From an uncultured Alistipes sp. (lineage in GTDB: Bacteria; Bacteroidota; Bacteroidia; Bacteroidales; Rikenellaceae), in contig CAUDHE010000106.1 in the NCBI GenBank assembly GCA_958449275.1, positions 1-7,186 of the forward strand: a stretch of 7,186 bases of DNA, read 5' to 3'. The notes below the pieces were generated by a model. The model ran no database searches. It saw nothing but the letters and a program-made list of their open reading frames with translations, and was not told where the DNA came from. Positions 6,969 through 7,186 of this stretch are shown here, piece by piece; within the stretch, counting starts at the first letter, position 1; the number at the start of each line of letters is the position of its first letter. The position numbers and the translations under genes are program-made.

Positions 6969-7186
6969 TCAGTCTTGTTCGTTTTCGGTCGTCGCAATCT
7001 GCCGCCCGACGGCTGCCGTTCTTTTCTCGGACAAATGTCGTCTGTCGACGCGCCTGCCGATGTCGATTATATCGTTCAACGCTTCGCGCCGCAAACTCTC
7101 GTGTGTCAAGAGACGATCGATCTCGAACGCCTCGACGTCGATCGAACGCGGCAACTCGTTTTTATCCGAGCGCACGATATACTCCA
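6969..7186 (-). CDS. C-terminal part of an unidentified protein, cut by the window edge
   Basis: An open minus-strand frame enters at the right edge and ends in TGA at 6971-6969, giving about 72 visible residues. It reads EYIVRSDKNELPRSID, then a charged, probably helical stretch (LLTHESLRREALNDIIDIGRR), and ends ATTENEQD. Most codons end in G or C and the first positions are purine-rich, as in the confident genes here, which favours this frame over the overlapping plus-strand frame. The first visible bases (TG at 7186-7185) could be the end of an ATG, GTG or TTG start, so either a small complete protein or a C-terminal fragment is possible; an in-frame GTG at 7175 is another option. I do not recognise the family. 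The Arg-rich end and short length leave real doubt that it is coding. Confidence 0.42.
   Translation of the reverse strand, partial: EYIVRSDKNELPRSIDVEAFEIDRLLTHESLRREALNDIIDIGRRVDRRHLSEKRTAAVGRQIATTENEQD

Noticed and set aside
7035..7186. A plus-strand frame starting at ATG 7035 and open to the edge
   Set aside because: Its third positions are less GC-biased than those of the overlapping minus-strand frame, and all other genes lie on the minus strand. Not excluded, but not supported enough to list.

Overview
The window looks like chromosomal DNA from a GC-rich member of the Bacteroidales, most likely an Alistipes-like Rikenellaceae. The genus is an inference. It rests on the high GC3 of the coding regions, the Bacteroidetes-style DnaB with a Gly-rich tail, a match to the Bacteroidetes promoter consensus (TTG / TAnnTTTG) ahead of dnaB, and the lack of clear Shine-Dalgarno sequences. 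Every confident gene lies on the minus strand, so transcription runs from high to low coordinates.

In transcription order: an unidentified reading frame enters from the right edge and stops at 6969. It is followed by a run of short hairpins (6961-6916) and a 417-bp non-coding region (6968-6552) that includes an AT-richer, repeat-like stretch. Then come priA (6551-4287) and comF (4303-3584), which overlap by 17 bp. A 77-bp gap carries the best promoter candidate, followed by dnaB (3506-1887). A 140-bp spacer with competing inverted repeats separates dnaB from comM/yifB (1746-214). After comM comes a 52-codon membrane protein gene (199-41), whose stop overlaps by 4 bp (ATGA) the start of what looks like murG (44-1, cut by the window edge).

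The core is a DNA-processing cluster. PriA is the replication-restart helicase and DnaB the replicative helicase it helps to reload. ComM is a branch-migration AAA+ ATPase and ComF a phosphoribosyltransferase-like factor; both are linked to handling incoming single-stranded DNA in transformable bacteria. The left end switches to cell envelope functions (small membrane protein, MurG). I found no mobile element, CRISPR array, tRNA or rRNA.

The most interesting observation is that DnaB ends in a ~65-residue Gly-rich linker followed by SDEVPF. This closely resembles the disordered linker and acidic tip of SSB, the peptide that PriA is known to bind. Nothing here clearly amounts to a wholly new system.
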